Source: Silene conica (Eukaryota; Streptophyta; Magnoliopsida; Caryophyllales; Caryophyllaceae). Taken from it: a DNA stretch of 64,000 nucleotides. This document shows positions 35,864 to 46,953 of the stretch, in pieces; positions within the stretch are counted from its first letter, which is position 1, and every line of letters starts with the position of its first letter. Made by a program: the position numbers and the translations under genes. The notes beneath the pieces are model-generated. The model was not told the origin of the DNA and ran no database searches. It was given only the letters and a program-made list of their open reading frames with translations. Location: contig CM055311.2 in NCBI GenBank assembly GCA_029255685.2, positions 1,784,269 to 1,848,268 on the forward strand, given 5' to 3'.

Positions 35864-36850
35864 TATTAAACTAGAAATTAATTTCTCACTTTCTACCTTT
35901 TTGTAATTTTAATAATTCGAAATTCTCTTTATATAGTACTTCCTCAATTCCAATCAATTCTATACATTTACTTTATTCACGTCTGTCAATACTTATTTTC
36001 TTTTGTTAATATCTTTAGTTACGTATCGATAAAAATTATAAAACTTTGATATTCACAATGCACCCAATAAGACAATTTAAATACGATCTCACATGATTAT
36101 CTTTTATATTATATATTAGAAGTTGTGTCGATTATTCACTCGACTTATGAATAGTGCCCATAAAGTGAAATGTATAGAATTGATTGGAATGGAGGAATTA
36201 ACATTTAGGGTCGTCTTTTAGAAAATTGTGATGAACTATGAGGAAAGAAGTATAAGCTTTAATGTTACAATCATCTCAAACCACATGCTACGACCTTTAA
36301 GTAAAATTAATATTTTCAGTATATTATAGGATTGTCAATTTGAATTTTTTTATCAGTTTGCAATTTGTCAGTTATTTAGTTAGGTCTTTTTTTTTTGCTG
36401 TATATAACATATTTTTTATGAAAATATTTATTTGGATAGTTTTATACTTTTATTAGTAGAATTACAAAAAAAACATTAAAAATTTATTCACATAAGTTAA
36501 CTTATTTTACCGGTAATAAATTTAAAAATAACCCAATTAAAAACATATTTAAAATATCCCGTACAATTATTGCACAGGATGAAAACTAGTACATGAGAAA
36601 TCCGTAGAGGAGGCAAATACGTAAAATCGAGCCATAACACACAAATATTTATTTAAGACGGAAGTATCTTTTAAGTTTAAAACGGGTCAAATAATAACCT
36701 ATTTGCAGAGTTAAAACAAAAACATTTTACTCTATCATAACTCTTTTTTATTTTTATCTCATTCATACGAGTAAAACTCCACCTAATCCGTCTTAATTTA
36801 AAACGTAATATCGGCGTCATGGGAGATTTATTGCCCATAAAGAGGGAGGC
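35864..36850. other. Intergenic upstream region, nothing recognised
   Basis: AT-rich sequence between the last MITE and the gene promoter. Stowaway-like end phrases (TACTTCCTCAATTCCAATC at about 35937 and GATTGGAATGGAGGAA near 36182, inverted) suggest a further decayed MITE at about 35937-36200. No coding signal. Confidence 0.5.
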
Positions 36851-36856
36851 ACATCG

Positions 36857-36862
36857 CACGTG
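36857..36862. promoter_or_regulatory. G-box CACGTG upstream of the DRM-family gene
   Basis: A palindromic CACGTG about 270 bp upstream of the start codon, with a CCACGTC ABRE-like motif nearby (about 36896). These are light/ABA-type elements; DRM/ARP genes are known to respond to such cues. The functional link is inferred. Confidence 0.5.
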
Positions 36863-36997
36863 AGAATCTCAACTCAATAATCCCTCTTCACCTAGCCACG
36901 TCTGAAGCTTCCCTCTCAATCTTATCTAATCCTATTATTATTGCCATCCATCTAGCCCTTTATTTAATCCAACGGTGAAGATCTTCCCAGCCCCTCT

Positions 36998-37005
36998 TTA
37001 TATAT
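36998..37005 (+). promoter_or_regulatory. TATA box of the DRM-family gene
   Basis: TTTATATAT about 125 bp before the ATG, followed by a pyrimidine-rich stretch (CTCCTACTCTCC) that fits a plant transcription start and 5' UTR. Confidence 0.7.
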
Positions 37006-37126
37006 CCACTTCATCGCCTCCTACTCTCCATCATTAGTTCAACACTGGTGTTTCATCGGCATAAGTAATTAGCTAACATTTAAATTATTTGGTTAGATTA
37101 TAATCGAAAGGAGGGGTTGGGTTTAA

Positions 37127-40011
37127 ATGGGGCTTTTAGAAAAGTTGTGGGATGATACCCTTGCTGGACCCCACCCTGACTCCGGTCTCGGCAAGCTTCG
37201 CAAGTTCAATACCTTCACCCCCCGTGCCAAGGGTACTCTTTTTCAGACCATTTCATTCATTTTTCATACTTTCATGGTTACTTGTATACCGTAAAATGAT
37301 TTTATAATACAGAGTATGTTAAAAATGAGTTAACACCTTAGTTTCTGATCACATATTATTATCAATTTTTCCTTAATTAATATGTTAAGGCACCCTAACA
37401 AGTAACAAGTCGCGCTTAAATCATAAGATCTTAGTTTCTGATCACATTTTTAGTATCTAACTTTCATTTATATAAATTGTATCTAACTTTCATTTATATA
37501 AATTGTTTTCAATTTACGCATTTTTGTTCAAGGCCACTGTTAGAATGATTTGGGTTGGTTTTATAATTGAGATTCATAGAGTAGAAGTGTATAAGTGAAA
37601 ATGGGATGAGTAATAAATAATGATGATGGACAGATAATGAAGGGATGAGTGGAAGATCGGAGGGTGAAGAAGCAGCGGAAGGAGTGAAAGTAACGAGGAG
37701 TATAATGATACTGAAGCCACCTGGATATCAACACACGCCTGGATCTGCTCCCGCATCTCCTGCCGGTTCTACTCCTCCCGTTTCTCCATTCTCCGGTCTG
37801 TTTTTTTTCTTCTTTTTATACGGAATACTGCTTTTCCGTGAGTGTCCTTGTGTGACGGGATTTCCCCCGTAAAGTTGGAGGAATGGGTTGTGATCTGGAA
37901 AAGTCTCAAGGGTAGTTTTGTCATTTGTTAGTTTGGGACAAATCAGTCAGCTGCTATACCTTTTGATCATTGGATCACTTGTCCTTTCACAAATACGGAC
38001 TATTATTACTATACTACTCTACAACTCACCCAACAAATACATTTACCTGCCTCATTCATATACATTTACCTGCCTCCACTTTCTATGTGGGATTTGATCT
38101 TTAATTTACTTCATTTGTCATTACATCCCTTTCCCTCTTTTTATTTTAAAATCAAATCTAAATAATTGATTGGAAAGATTGATCGGAACCAAGAAAGTAT
38201 ACTTTTTTTCATTCTAATTGAATGCCAGTACAAATAAATTTATTCCACCCCAAATTTGCAAAAACAGTATATATATCTTAGACATAAAATAGGTTTTTAA
38301 TGGGATAAAACCTAAATACATAAGAGACTAACAAAAACTATGAAACATCAACCTAAATGAGTCCTAATTTAATCCATTTTAAGTTTGAAACAGATGTATC
38401 CATTTTAATGAAGAGAAAGAAACTGCATTTGGAGTAATTGTATTTGACGATAGGGGAACGATAGGACGACCCGCACCCTAATTAAAATAATAAAAATATT
38501 GCAAAATAGTCTCCCACAAATTTGTTTAGCACCAAATTTTAAAAAAGGTAAGATTGTAATTGATAATTAAATTTAGTTTTAGAAATGAGATAAGATGAAC
38601 ATAAGCCACAAATATGAGTATAATTAGTTGTATAATTTGAAGATTACGTAACTATTTTATTTCAAACATAATTCACATTGACTGAGTGAGTGAGTTAGTT
38701 AATCATACCATTGGAAACTTATGGTACTCTATCTAGTTATCATATCATCTTCATACTTGTTCTTTAGTGTCTCCATCCCATTATCATGATTCTATCATCT
38801 TAATACTTCAAGCCTTTCATCCTAACATCTTGAGCCATGCTAATATATTATATTTCCAGACTCATTTACATGGAATACCAACTAAATTATATACATAACA
38901 TATGCATATTGCAATACCGCAAGCTTCTTTTCTCCTCAAAGCCGCGGCTCATAACTTCATCATTATTAGTTATCTTCATTTTCTTGTTTTACTTCTTATA
39001 GATGGATTCATGTATATTATAGAATGAATTTTAAAAACCTACCTATATATATCATTATATCAATCAATAGTCTATTAAATTTTTTTTGAGATTTTTGTAT
39101 TAACATTTATTTATTATTATATATTGTAATTCTTATGATATTTCAAATTTTCAAATTTATATAGATCATCGAGTTTTGATATACTTTGAATATAAAAGTT
39201 GTTAATATTATAATATATTTAGTATGTCGGTCATATGAAATTATATATTACAAATCGATAATTTTAAAAACACCGAATCATTATTTTAAACGTTATTAAA
39301 AAATAATAATACTTGAAACTGCAATCCGTGTAAAAAAAAACTAGTAGTCTATTAAATAGAAGCAGGTAATAACGTTACTTTACTGAGACAGTATTTTCAA
39401 GTATTGTAGTATTGGTCAATTTATTTGTTTCATAGTAAGTGATGGTGGGGTTCATCGTGTATCAACTGGGTTAAAGTTAGGTGGCGTGTTACAAATTACA
39501 ATCATGTTACTTGTAAGACCCGTATTTGACTGCTGTTAGAGTCTAATAATGAGCAGTCAATGTAACCAGGTTCTCTGGATGTGGGTTGACCCGTAGGCCG
39601 TAGCTTATACTCATGATGCAGACCTTTTGTTTCGAGTTACCATAAAAGTATCTAATTCCATGGGAGAGGGTTTCTACTTTCTACTCCACGGAAGTCTCTC
39701 ACTGGTTTATATCACACTCGAATACTCGATGTCTAGTTGCTTAGCGATTACATGTATTACTTGTGTCTCGGTGCCTCCTGTGGAAACTCGGGTCTCTTCC
39801 GTGGCATTATTGTTGTCTTGTTAGTTATGGTGAAGGGTTCAGTCAATAAGCATTTTCAATCTCATATTGAGTAAATTTTGAGAATACTGATACTATATGA
39901 TAAATAGGCAACAGATCGGGAGCATTCAGATTTAGGAGGAGATCAACCTCAGATGCAAACGAGAAGGCCACGAATGAGGACGGAGCAAGCGGAAGCACTC
40001 CTCCTCCTTAA
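37127..40011 (+). CDS. DRMH: Dormancy/auxin-associated (DRM/ARP) family protein, 3 exons
   Basis: Exons 37127-37232, 37634-37795 and 39908-40011 (372 nt, 123 aa plus stop). Both introns are GT-AG and phase 1 (donors GTACTC and GTCTGT; acceptors GGACAG and AAATAG). Exon 1 has the family start MGLLEKLWDDTLAGP then GLGKLRKFNTF. Exon 2 has VKVTRSIMILKPPGYQ and SPAGSTPPVSPFSG. Exon 3 has FRFRRRSTSDANEKA. These are the conserved blocks of Pfam auxin-repressed/dormancy proteins, closest from memory to Arabidopsis DRM homologues. The small, Pro/Ser-rich, probably disordered protein is a marker of dormancy and growth arrest; its biochemical role is unsettled. It appears intact and is the only host gene in the window. 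Confidence 0.93.
37796..39907 (+). other. Intron 2 of the DRM-family gene, 2.1 kb
   Basis: Long for a 123-aa gene. It is AT-rich with poly(T) after the donor; no intact mobile element was delimited, although a TGTAAGACCCGTATTTGAC phrase at about 39510 looks like a decayed repeat. Short frames inside have no recognisable product. Confidence 0.7.
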
Positions 40012-40454
40012 GATGTCTGATATATGACACCTTTCCTCAAGGAGATTTCACCAAACCAGCCTGCCTGCCTGCCTGCCTGCCTGCCTAATGCCTATACATA
40101 AATAACATGGTACATGAGACTGGAGCTTGCACATCGTTGTACATATCTGGTGTATGGGCCGTGCTTGTCTAATAGGCTGTTTTCTTTCCCTTGGTTTTAA
40201 TTTGAGAATTTGGCGTTGCTTCTTGTGAAATAGGCCATACTCGTTACTTGTAATGGAACGGGTTTGTTTTTTTAGCAGTCGGTCTTCGTGTTCAGGGATG
40301 GTAACACGTTCAATGTAACGTGTTCTTCTGTAGAAAGTTTCTTTTTGCAAGGCGTGTTCTTTTAAAGTTAATGAAGAGTTTGTTCTCTTGTTTATGCTCT
40401 ACCATTGCTCTATTGCAGATTGTGGATCGTTAGACATTAGACCAGTAAAGTGAG
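40012..40454 (+). other. 3' UTR and downstream region of the DRM-family gene
   Basis: It holds a (GCCT)n microsatellite of seven units at about 40058-40086, so close to the stop codon that it probably lies in the 3' UTR. No clear AATAAA signal was seen. The antisense frame at 40048-40350 is not supported by any recognisable domain. Confidence 0.55.
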
Positions 40455-41405
40455 TGTTAGAAAATATTCGTAACTTAATAGCGGAATAGGTACGAGGATT
40501 GACGTGCCGCTTTCTGTACACGAAATCCAAACCGAGACCGATACCGGTGGCTACTAGAATCACCGGATATAGCTACACCACAAATTCCAAAGCTTCAATA
40601 CGATGGAGAGTTTAACGGTGATTATAGTATCTAACTACTTCTACATTGTGTGTTATTGTATTTGTCACGTCATGATTCACATAAAATCAATATTATTTGT
40701 AGTACTCTAAAAGAGTAGTTACAAGGGGAGGAATGAAGTGAATAATGTGTATTAAGACCAACTTAATGACTCATCAACCTAACTCTTAATTACTGTCATT
40801 ACAAAGATAATGTAACAGTCGTAATTAATGTGGCCGTTTAATGTTTAAATTTCAATATTCTCACTCGGCCACACATCCAAGTTAGAAACTCCCACTTGGG
40901 CACACAACCAAGTTCATCAAAACACAACTCAATAAGAACTATCAACCACGTCTCATACAGGAAAATGGGGCGTGCGACCAAAATACGTAACAAGTAGTGT
41001 TATATTAAGCCTTCATCAAACTAACATAACACTTTCACAATAACGATTCCCCAGATCACTCAAACAACACCGCATCATACACTATCCCTTTATGCTATGA
41101 CATCTCATAATTATATACATAATATAACCGCCGGCCGAGCTAAACATGGTGTAATTGAATTGACCATTCCTTAGACACTAATGAAAATCCATCTTAATTT
41201 GATTGTTTTCCTAACATGACTCGTTGAACCAACGACTTTTATAATTCTCCGAAATCATGCTAAAGTAGCAACATCAAATCTCAATTTCATCTCACAGCTC
41301 CAAGTCAAAGGGCTCCGTAACAAATAGGACACAAAAGTCCGAAAAAGGGCTCACACAGCAACAGATTAGGGAATCATCTGTCACTCCTTACGGTCGACAA
41401 AACAC
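40455..41405 (-). repeat. Element E LTR, left part
   Basis: 951 bp from the TGTTAG end to the insertion of D. The target AACAC (41401-41405) is repeated after D at 49824-49828. Together with 49829-50411 the LTR is about 1.53 kb. Confidence 0.65.
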
Positions 41406-43154
41406 TGATAAGAGGGGTTTGTCGCCCTCCCCCACATCAAACAATTATATAAAACTCAACTACTAAACTAATGTAGTAAGGTAGTCGAGGTCGATCCACA
41501 GGGAGGTTAAGTTTGAGTACTAGTCTCGTCTTAGATTATAGGTAGCTACGCGAATCAATAAGATGGATTTAACATTAAACTAATGAACTAAACTAAAAAG
41601 GAATTAAACTAAGACTACTAAATTAAGGAATCAAGCAAGCAATAGAACAAAGATAAAAGCAATAACGAAAGGCCTAGGGCGCGATTTCGACTTCCAACCC
41701 TTGTAAATTACCGCTTAACCCTATAAAAAGTTGCCAAGGGGAAAGGTTAATGGTGAGACGCCTCTAATTCGCTCATAGACTCCCTTCCGGGCTCACTATG
41801 AGACACTAGCTATGTCGACACAACTCCCTCCCGGCCTCATGCATCAAACTCATTAATTCAAGGGTCAAAGCTTACCAAAATACGCCTATTATGACTCCCC
41901 TTTCCCCAAGATTAAGGTTCTAAGTCCACGCTATACCCCGGTCATCCCACTCCCTCTCCCGAGGGTCGCTTTCAAACCGAAAATTAAGGGCACCCTTCTC
42001 AAGTTCTCCCTCTCGGGTTCAACTCAAGACGACAAATACTCCCAACAAGATGTCCCGACTCAAGTCTAGCCAACTCTCGTTGACGGACAAGGACTCAAAG
42101 TCAAAGTACAAACAAGATAAAGTAATGACAATTAAACCCCTTAATTAACCCAATAAACCCCCCCTCGACACCAAGTTGGGGAAATTAAGTCGATAACTTA
42201 CACGTGTCGGAGTCTAGTCGCACCCTAGTAAAATACTACTCACTAATCATATTAATTAAACTAAAACAAACATGAAGGATGGAAACTTGAAAACCAACCA
42301 TGTTTAAGACTAACACTGATAAACATATAAATAAACAAATAATAAAATGTAAACACTAATTAATCTATAGCTAATACTAACAAAGTATAAATGTCGCATC
42401 CTTAAGAAAAAGGAACGAACTTTCACATGGACATTTCATCAAACACCTTGGGTTCATAAAGACCAACAATAAAAAAAGGAGAAATAAAGAAGAACAAAGA
42501 GTAAACAAATGATAAACTAAGTTAAAGAGAAGAAATTTATACCAACAAAATATAAAGAAATGAAATTGGAATGAATTGTTGAGGATGAATGTCTTCTTCC
42601 TTCAATTTTCCACCCAAAACCAAATGTGAATCTTACACAGTTATAAATTAAGACGATAATCTAATCTAAACTAAAAACAAGAAGAAAAATAGAATTTTGT
42701 TTGATTTTATTCAACTAATCTACCCTAATACTTTCACTGCTTCTCGCCGAATCTCGTTGCCCAGAAACCACAATATGAAGCTCTGTCGCTGCTTGCTTTT
42801 TTTTTTTTTCAATTGTCCACGTGACTCCTCAAAGATGGCCCAAAAAATGTCACGTGGCTAGCTTTGATTGGCCTCCTTGTTTAGCTATTATTTTTCTTTT
42901 TCCTTTTTTTGGCTTTTCCGTCTTTCTTTGATCCGAATTGACTCGGTTTTATACTCAAACTCGGTACCTATAAAATAAAAAGACGAAAGTACTACCAAAA
43001 CACTCACAAATAATACGAAATAACATTATTTAAAACTAATCGATTAATATATTATTTAACAATAAAATGGGTAAATAAAGACCACCCGGGTTATTATTTC
43101 GACTAAATAAGAGATAAAATGCGGGTTAAAAATACGTAAAATAATGTGTTATCA
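41406..43154 (-). repeat. Element D 3' LTR
   Basis: 1749 bp, TGATAAG to GTTATCA. It pairs with 48073-49823, with about 14 scattered differences plus a variable stretch at 41410-41450. Confidence 0.93.
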
Positions 43155-43193
43155 AATCTCCCCACACTTATCTCTTACTCGTCCTCGAGTAAG
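43155..43193 (-). promoter_or_regulatory. Element D polypurine tract and hairpin, module 1
   Basis: Minus-strand order: hairpin CTTACTCG-AGGA-CGAGTAAG (43174-43193, 8-bp stem), a few bases, then AAGTGTGGGGAGATT touching the LTR. This is the functional plus-strand primer position. Confidence 0.85.
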
Positions 43194-43284
43194 CTCAAGC
43201 ATGATAAAAAGCAAGATAAAAAGCAAGATAAGTAATATATCACTACTACCATAAGCAAATGCACGATATAAGCATTACTTATTA

Positions 43285-44128
43285 ATGCTTGTTTGGTTCA
43301 AACAATTGGAATGGAATGGAATGGTAACTAATACCAAGGAGGTATGGAGTTAGAATCTCATACTTATTAATGCTTGTTTGGTTTGATCTCGTAATGGATT
43401 GTAAATGTCATTCTTATTGTTTGATTTACATTTAGAATGGATTTCAAATTATTTCATTTTTTTATCATAGATAATTGAAATTATATTATTTTGAATTAAA
43501 ATTAATTATAACAAAGCCAAAATTCAAATTAATCCATAAAAATCAAATGACTCAGGTTCATTTAATACGACAATAGCAAAATTATTCTAAGACCGAAAAA
43601 AATCCACATAAAATGTTTTACGAAAAAAAACACATAAAATGTTTTATGAAAAATACGCAACTTTTTTTTTATGACAAAAATCCGCATAAAATGTTTTATA
43701 AAAAAAATTGACATAAAATGTTTTTCGAAAAAATTCACATAAAATGTTTTATGAAAAAAATCCACATAAAATGTTTTATGAAAAAAAATTCACATAACAT
43801 GTTTTATGAAAAAAATCCACATAACATGTTTTATGAAAAATACGCAACTTTTTTTTATGAAAAAAATCCACATAAAATATTTTATGAAAAATACGTAACT
43901 TTTTTTTTATGAAAAAAAATAATATAAAATATTTTTTGAAAAAATAATTTGGGATGGGGTGGAATGGAGTTAGAACCTTGGGTTGAGACATGGGTATGAG
44001 ATTCCAAGGGTTTGGAATGGATTTAGAACCCCTTGGGTATCAAACTCCATTCCAAAAGGGTCCAACCAAACACTTGAATGGGTGGAATCCATTCCAATCA
44101 ATTCCAAATGCCCCAACCAAACACCCCC
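43285..44128. mobile_element. Tourist-like insertion in D, 844 bp
   Basis: The left end ATGCTTGTTTGGTT and the complement of the right end GGGGGTGTTTGGTT face each other, with TTA at 43282-43284 and 44129-44131. Subterminal GGAATGG repeats occur on both sides. The first ~20 bp of the left end recur at about 43362-43383. The middle is an array of short palindromes. Harbinger-type by TSD and TIR style. Confidence 0.6.
43603..43935. repeat. Array of CATAAAATGTTTTATG near-palindromes
   Basis: About eleven diverged copies of a 16-bp near-palindrome (7-bp stem, TG centre), separated by A-rich spacers at a period of roughly 27-30 bp. The frames read through it on both strands are repeat artefacts. 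Confidence 0.85.
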
Positions 44129-44131
44129 TTA

Positions 44132-45770
44132 ATTTATTTAACTAATAATATCCGAATGAGTATTAGCGCACTCAACGCCCCTTCAACTCACGTAGTTGTG
44201 CTCATGAGGTAAAGCACAACTCGCAAGGCAAGTTGGGTCTTGCACAAAATTGGGATGCATCCAACACTTAAGCACAAGGTAGAAAAATGGATGCATCGAT
44301 CAAAAAGAAATGTCACTTTCCTCATCTAAGTAGCGATTATCACCTAAGAGAGAACAATACAAAAGCATGCATTCCTTCACAAATATTAATTCGACAAGTC
44401 ACTAAGCCTAAAAAGAATAGCTATGAACCACCCCTAAAATAGTGCAAGGCTAGGCTACTTTCGAATTCATGTTCCAATTACTTTTGTCAAAGGCGATCGG
44501 GCGGAATGGAAGGAAATCCCAATGATGTTAGAGGTAAAAGACTAGGCGGGTCTAGACTCTTCACAAGTAAGGGCCATGAATCGTTCCAAGTTCATCAAGG
44601 AGGAATGGCAAAAACAAATCGGTTTTCGAAATAAAATGCTCAAATCATTAAATTAAGGTTGGAAAAACTCAAAACTTGACCTCATAATTCTTTTTTTTTT
44701 CTTTTTTTTCTCGTTTCTTTTTTTTTTCTCTTTTTCTCTTTTTTTTTTCATATCGTTTCATGGGCTAAGATGGGGTTTGTCCCTCGCGTGCTAACGCCCT
44801 TTGCCTTCGCCAATCGCTTATTAGGCGACCAGTTAAACTCTAGACGCTAGCTTATCGGGGTGAATACACTCTGTCTTTGGGAGGTCGAGTTCACGACCAA
44901 GTGGGAAAACCAAGTAATTGGCCCTCCCCCCAAAGCACATCGAAGTGGTACCCTCCACCTAAACCACATGATTTTATTCCACTTTTTTAGAGGTTTCTTA
45001 TTTTTTTTCAAAATCAGATTTTCCACAACCAAAATAAGTGAAGTGCGCATTAAAAATAAAAAATTTCTTTGAATTTGTCATTCCACCAAGCCTAACTAGG
45101 TCACCAAGACGAGCTAATCTATACTTTTTTGCATCATGGGGTTGAACAAGATGACTCACATGCAAACCCTTGACTTGGTAACGGAAAATGACCCAAAAGA
45201 CACTAGAAAAGCACTACCTAGGGTGATTCAAAACCATTCTAAATAAACAAAGTCACAAGACGAAGGAAAATTTGCAAAAGCCTAGGTGTTTTTGACAAAA
45301 TTCTCTTTTAGGAGTTTTCACAAACAAAACTAAAAGAACTAAATGCCATGAATGCAATCTAAGTATATACATGTTATAATGCATATGTAACTACAAAACT
45401 ATATGTCTACTCTAACCTAAATGCAAAACATCCTACCAACACATAGGGACACAACAATAATCTCCAAAACGGTTCCCCAAAGGAACACCCATCATCATAT
45501 AATCCCATCCTCCTCCATAAATATATGAAAAAATGAAAAAGGAAGGAATAAGGAGAAAGAGTAGGAGGAATTTTACCAAACGTCTTCTCCGATGCATCTT
45601 GTGTGTTACCTATGAACAAGGTTAGGACGACAACAAAACACAAAATATGTACAATGCAATATTTTTGGATTTTTTTTCAAATTTTTCAATTTTTGTATTT
45701 TCTAAAATTTCTCAAAAGAAAAAAGAAAAACGAAATAAAAACAAGAAAGAAATATATACAAGGTCGATAT
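44132..45770 (-). other. Element D internal noncoding region
   Basis: No recognisable domain. It holds a long poly(T)/CT-rich stretch at 44685-44750. A passage at 44770-44970 on the plus strand has no frame with family matches. Confidence 0.6.
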
Positions 45771-45811
45771 TTCCCCTCCCCACACTTAAATTCTCATCGT
45801 CCTCGATGAGA
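45771..45811 (-). promoter_or_regulatory. Hairpin plus polypurine tract in D, module 2
   Basis: Minus strand: hairpin with stem CTCATCG/CGATGAG and AGGA loop (45792-45811, 8 bp including an outer A-T pair), then TTAAGTGTGGGGAGGGGAA (45771-45789). Same layout as 43155-43193 but internal to the element. Confidence 0.75.
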
Positions 45812-46674
45812 CAAGTGCAAGGAAGAGAAATACAAAAAAAAGGAAAATATTTTTGGTATTTTTCGATTTTTTGAAAATAAGAACATGTTTTTGGGATTTT
45901 TTGGGCCTCCTCTTTGTACTTATTTATAAACAAAGTATAAAGATGAGGCAAAAGAAAAGGAAAATAACTCAAAAAAAACAAAAACTAAGAGAAAGAAATA
46001 AACTAAGAAAAAGCTAACTAAAACTAAGACTAAAACGAAAACAAAGAAAACAAAAGGATTTTGGATTTAAATGAGGATTTTGGTGCAATTTGGATTTTCA
46101 AATAAGTAGCAAAGGGGATTTTCGCCTAAAGAATGACATTAGAGGGAACGAGGAACACAAAGGTGAAGACGGAATGTAAAAAACTTGAGAAACAAGGGGA
46201 ACAACGGGAAAAAGAAGTGTCGAAATTTTGAAGTAAAATGGAGGTTTTGGTGTTGTAGTTCACAAAATTAGAAAAAAAAGGAGCAAAAAGTGAAAAAAGA
46301 TTCTTGCTTTTTTTTTTTTAAAATTATTTTTTTTTAATTTTTTTTTTTAAAGTCGGGTGTATCTCAACCAAGTCGAGTGTAGTAACACCCCACTGCCTGA
46401 GTTACACCCAGCTTCAATTTCCCCTTGGGTGTATCTCTTCCAGTGGGGTGTAGCTACACCCCACTGCCTTGAGTTACACCAAAAACACCCATTTTCACTT
46501 CCAAAACTCTCCAAATTCAAGAAAATGCACCCGACTCCAATTTTTCGCCATTTTTCACATCCCGAAACTCCTCCTTTACACCAAAAAAAATCCTCAAAAA
46601 CTCCCAAATCTTAAAATCAACACCTCCAACCTCAAAAATCCAAACAACAATTACTCCATCTAACCAACAACAAC
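45812..46674 (-). other. Element D internal noncoding region between hairpin modules
   Basis: A-rich, with a paired direct repeat at 46380-46480: CACCCCACTGCCT...GAGTTACACC occurs twice about 75 bp apart. No protein recognised. Confidence 0.55.
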
Positions 46675-46715
46675 AAACCTCCCCACACTTAAACTTGACA
46701 TTGTCCCCCAATGTC
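46675..46715 (-). promoter_or_regulatory. Hairpin plus polypurine tract in D, module 3
   Basis: Minus strand: hairpin GACATTG-GGGGA-CAATGTC (46697-46715), then GTTTAAGTGTGGGGAGGTTT (46675-46694). It lies 240 bp downstream of the ORF stop. Confidence 0.75.
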
Positions 46716-46953
46716 TAAGAACAAGGGAGAACAAGGGAAGGCAAAAAAAAAAAGCGGGTGGCTAAAGAATAATACCGTTTCAAGCACAATCTTCGATCAA
46801 TCACTTGGTGAAGTGATCTTTGACTCTTCCACTTCTAGCCACCGTCTTGTTGGTTCTTGGAGTTCAACAAAAGTACCTACACACATTAAAACAAAACAAA
46901 ACACAACAAAACGAAACACAAACAAGCAAAGAACTATATACACTGAAGCCGCA

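Noticed and set aside
40048-40350. 100-aa antisense ORF after the DRM-family gene
   Set aside because: It lies in the probable 3' UTR, includes the GCCT microsatellite and has no domain.
43562-43991. Phe/Lys-rich ORFs on both strands
   Set aside because: They are translations of the palindromic repeat array.
44770-45072. Possible structured RNA or tRNA-like stretch in element D
   Set aside because: I could not fold a cloverleaf or find A and B box motifs with confidence.
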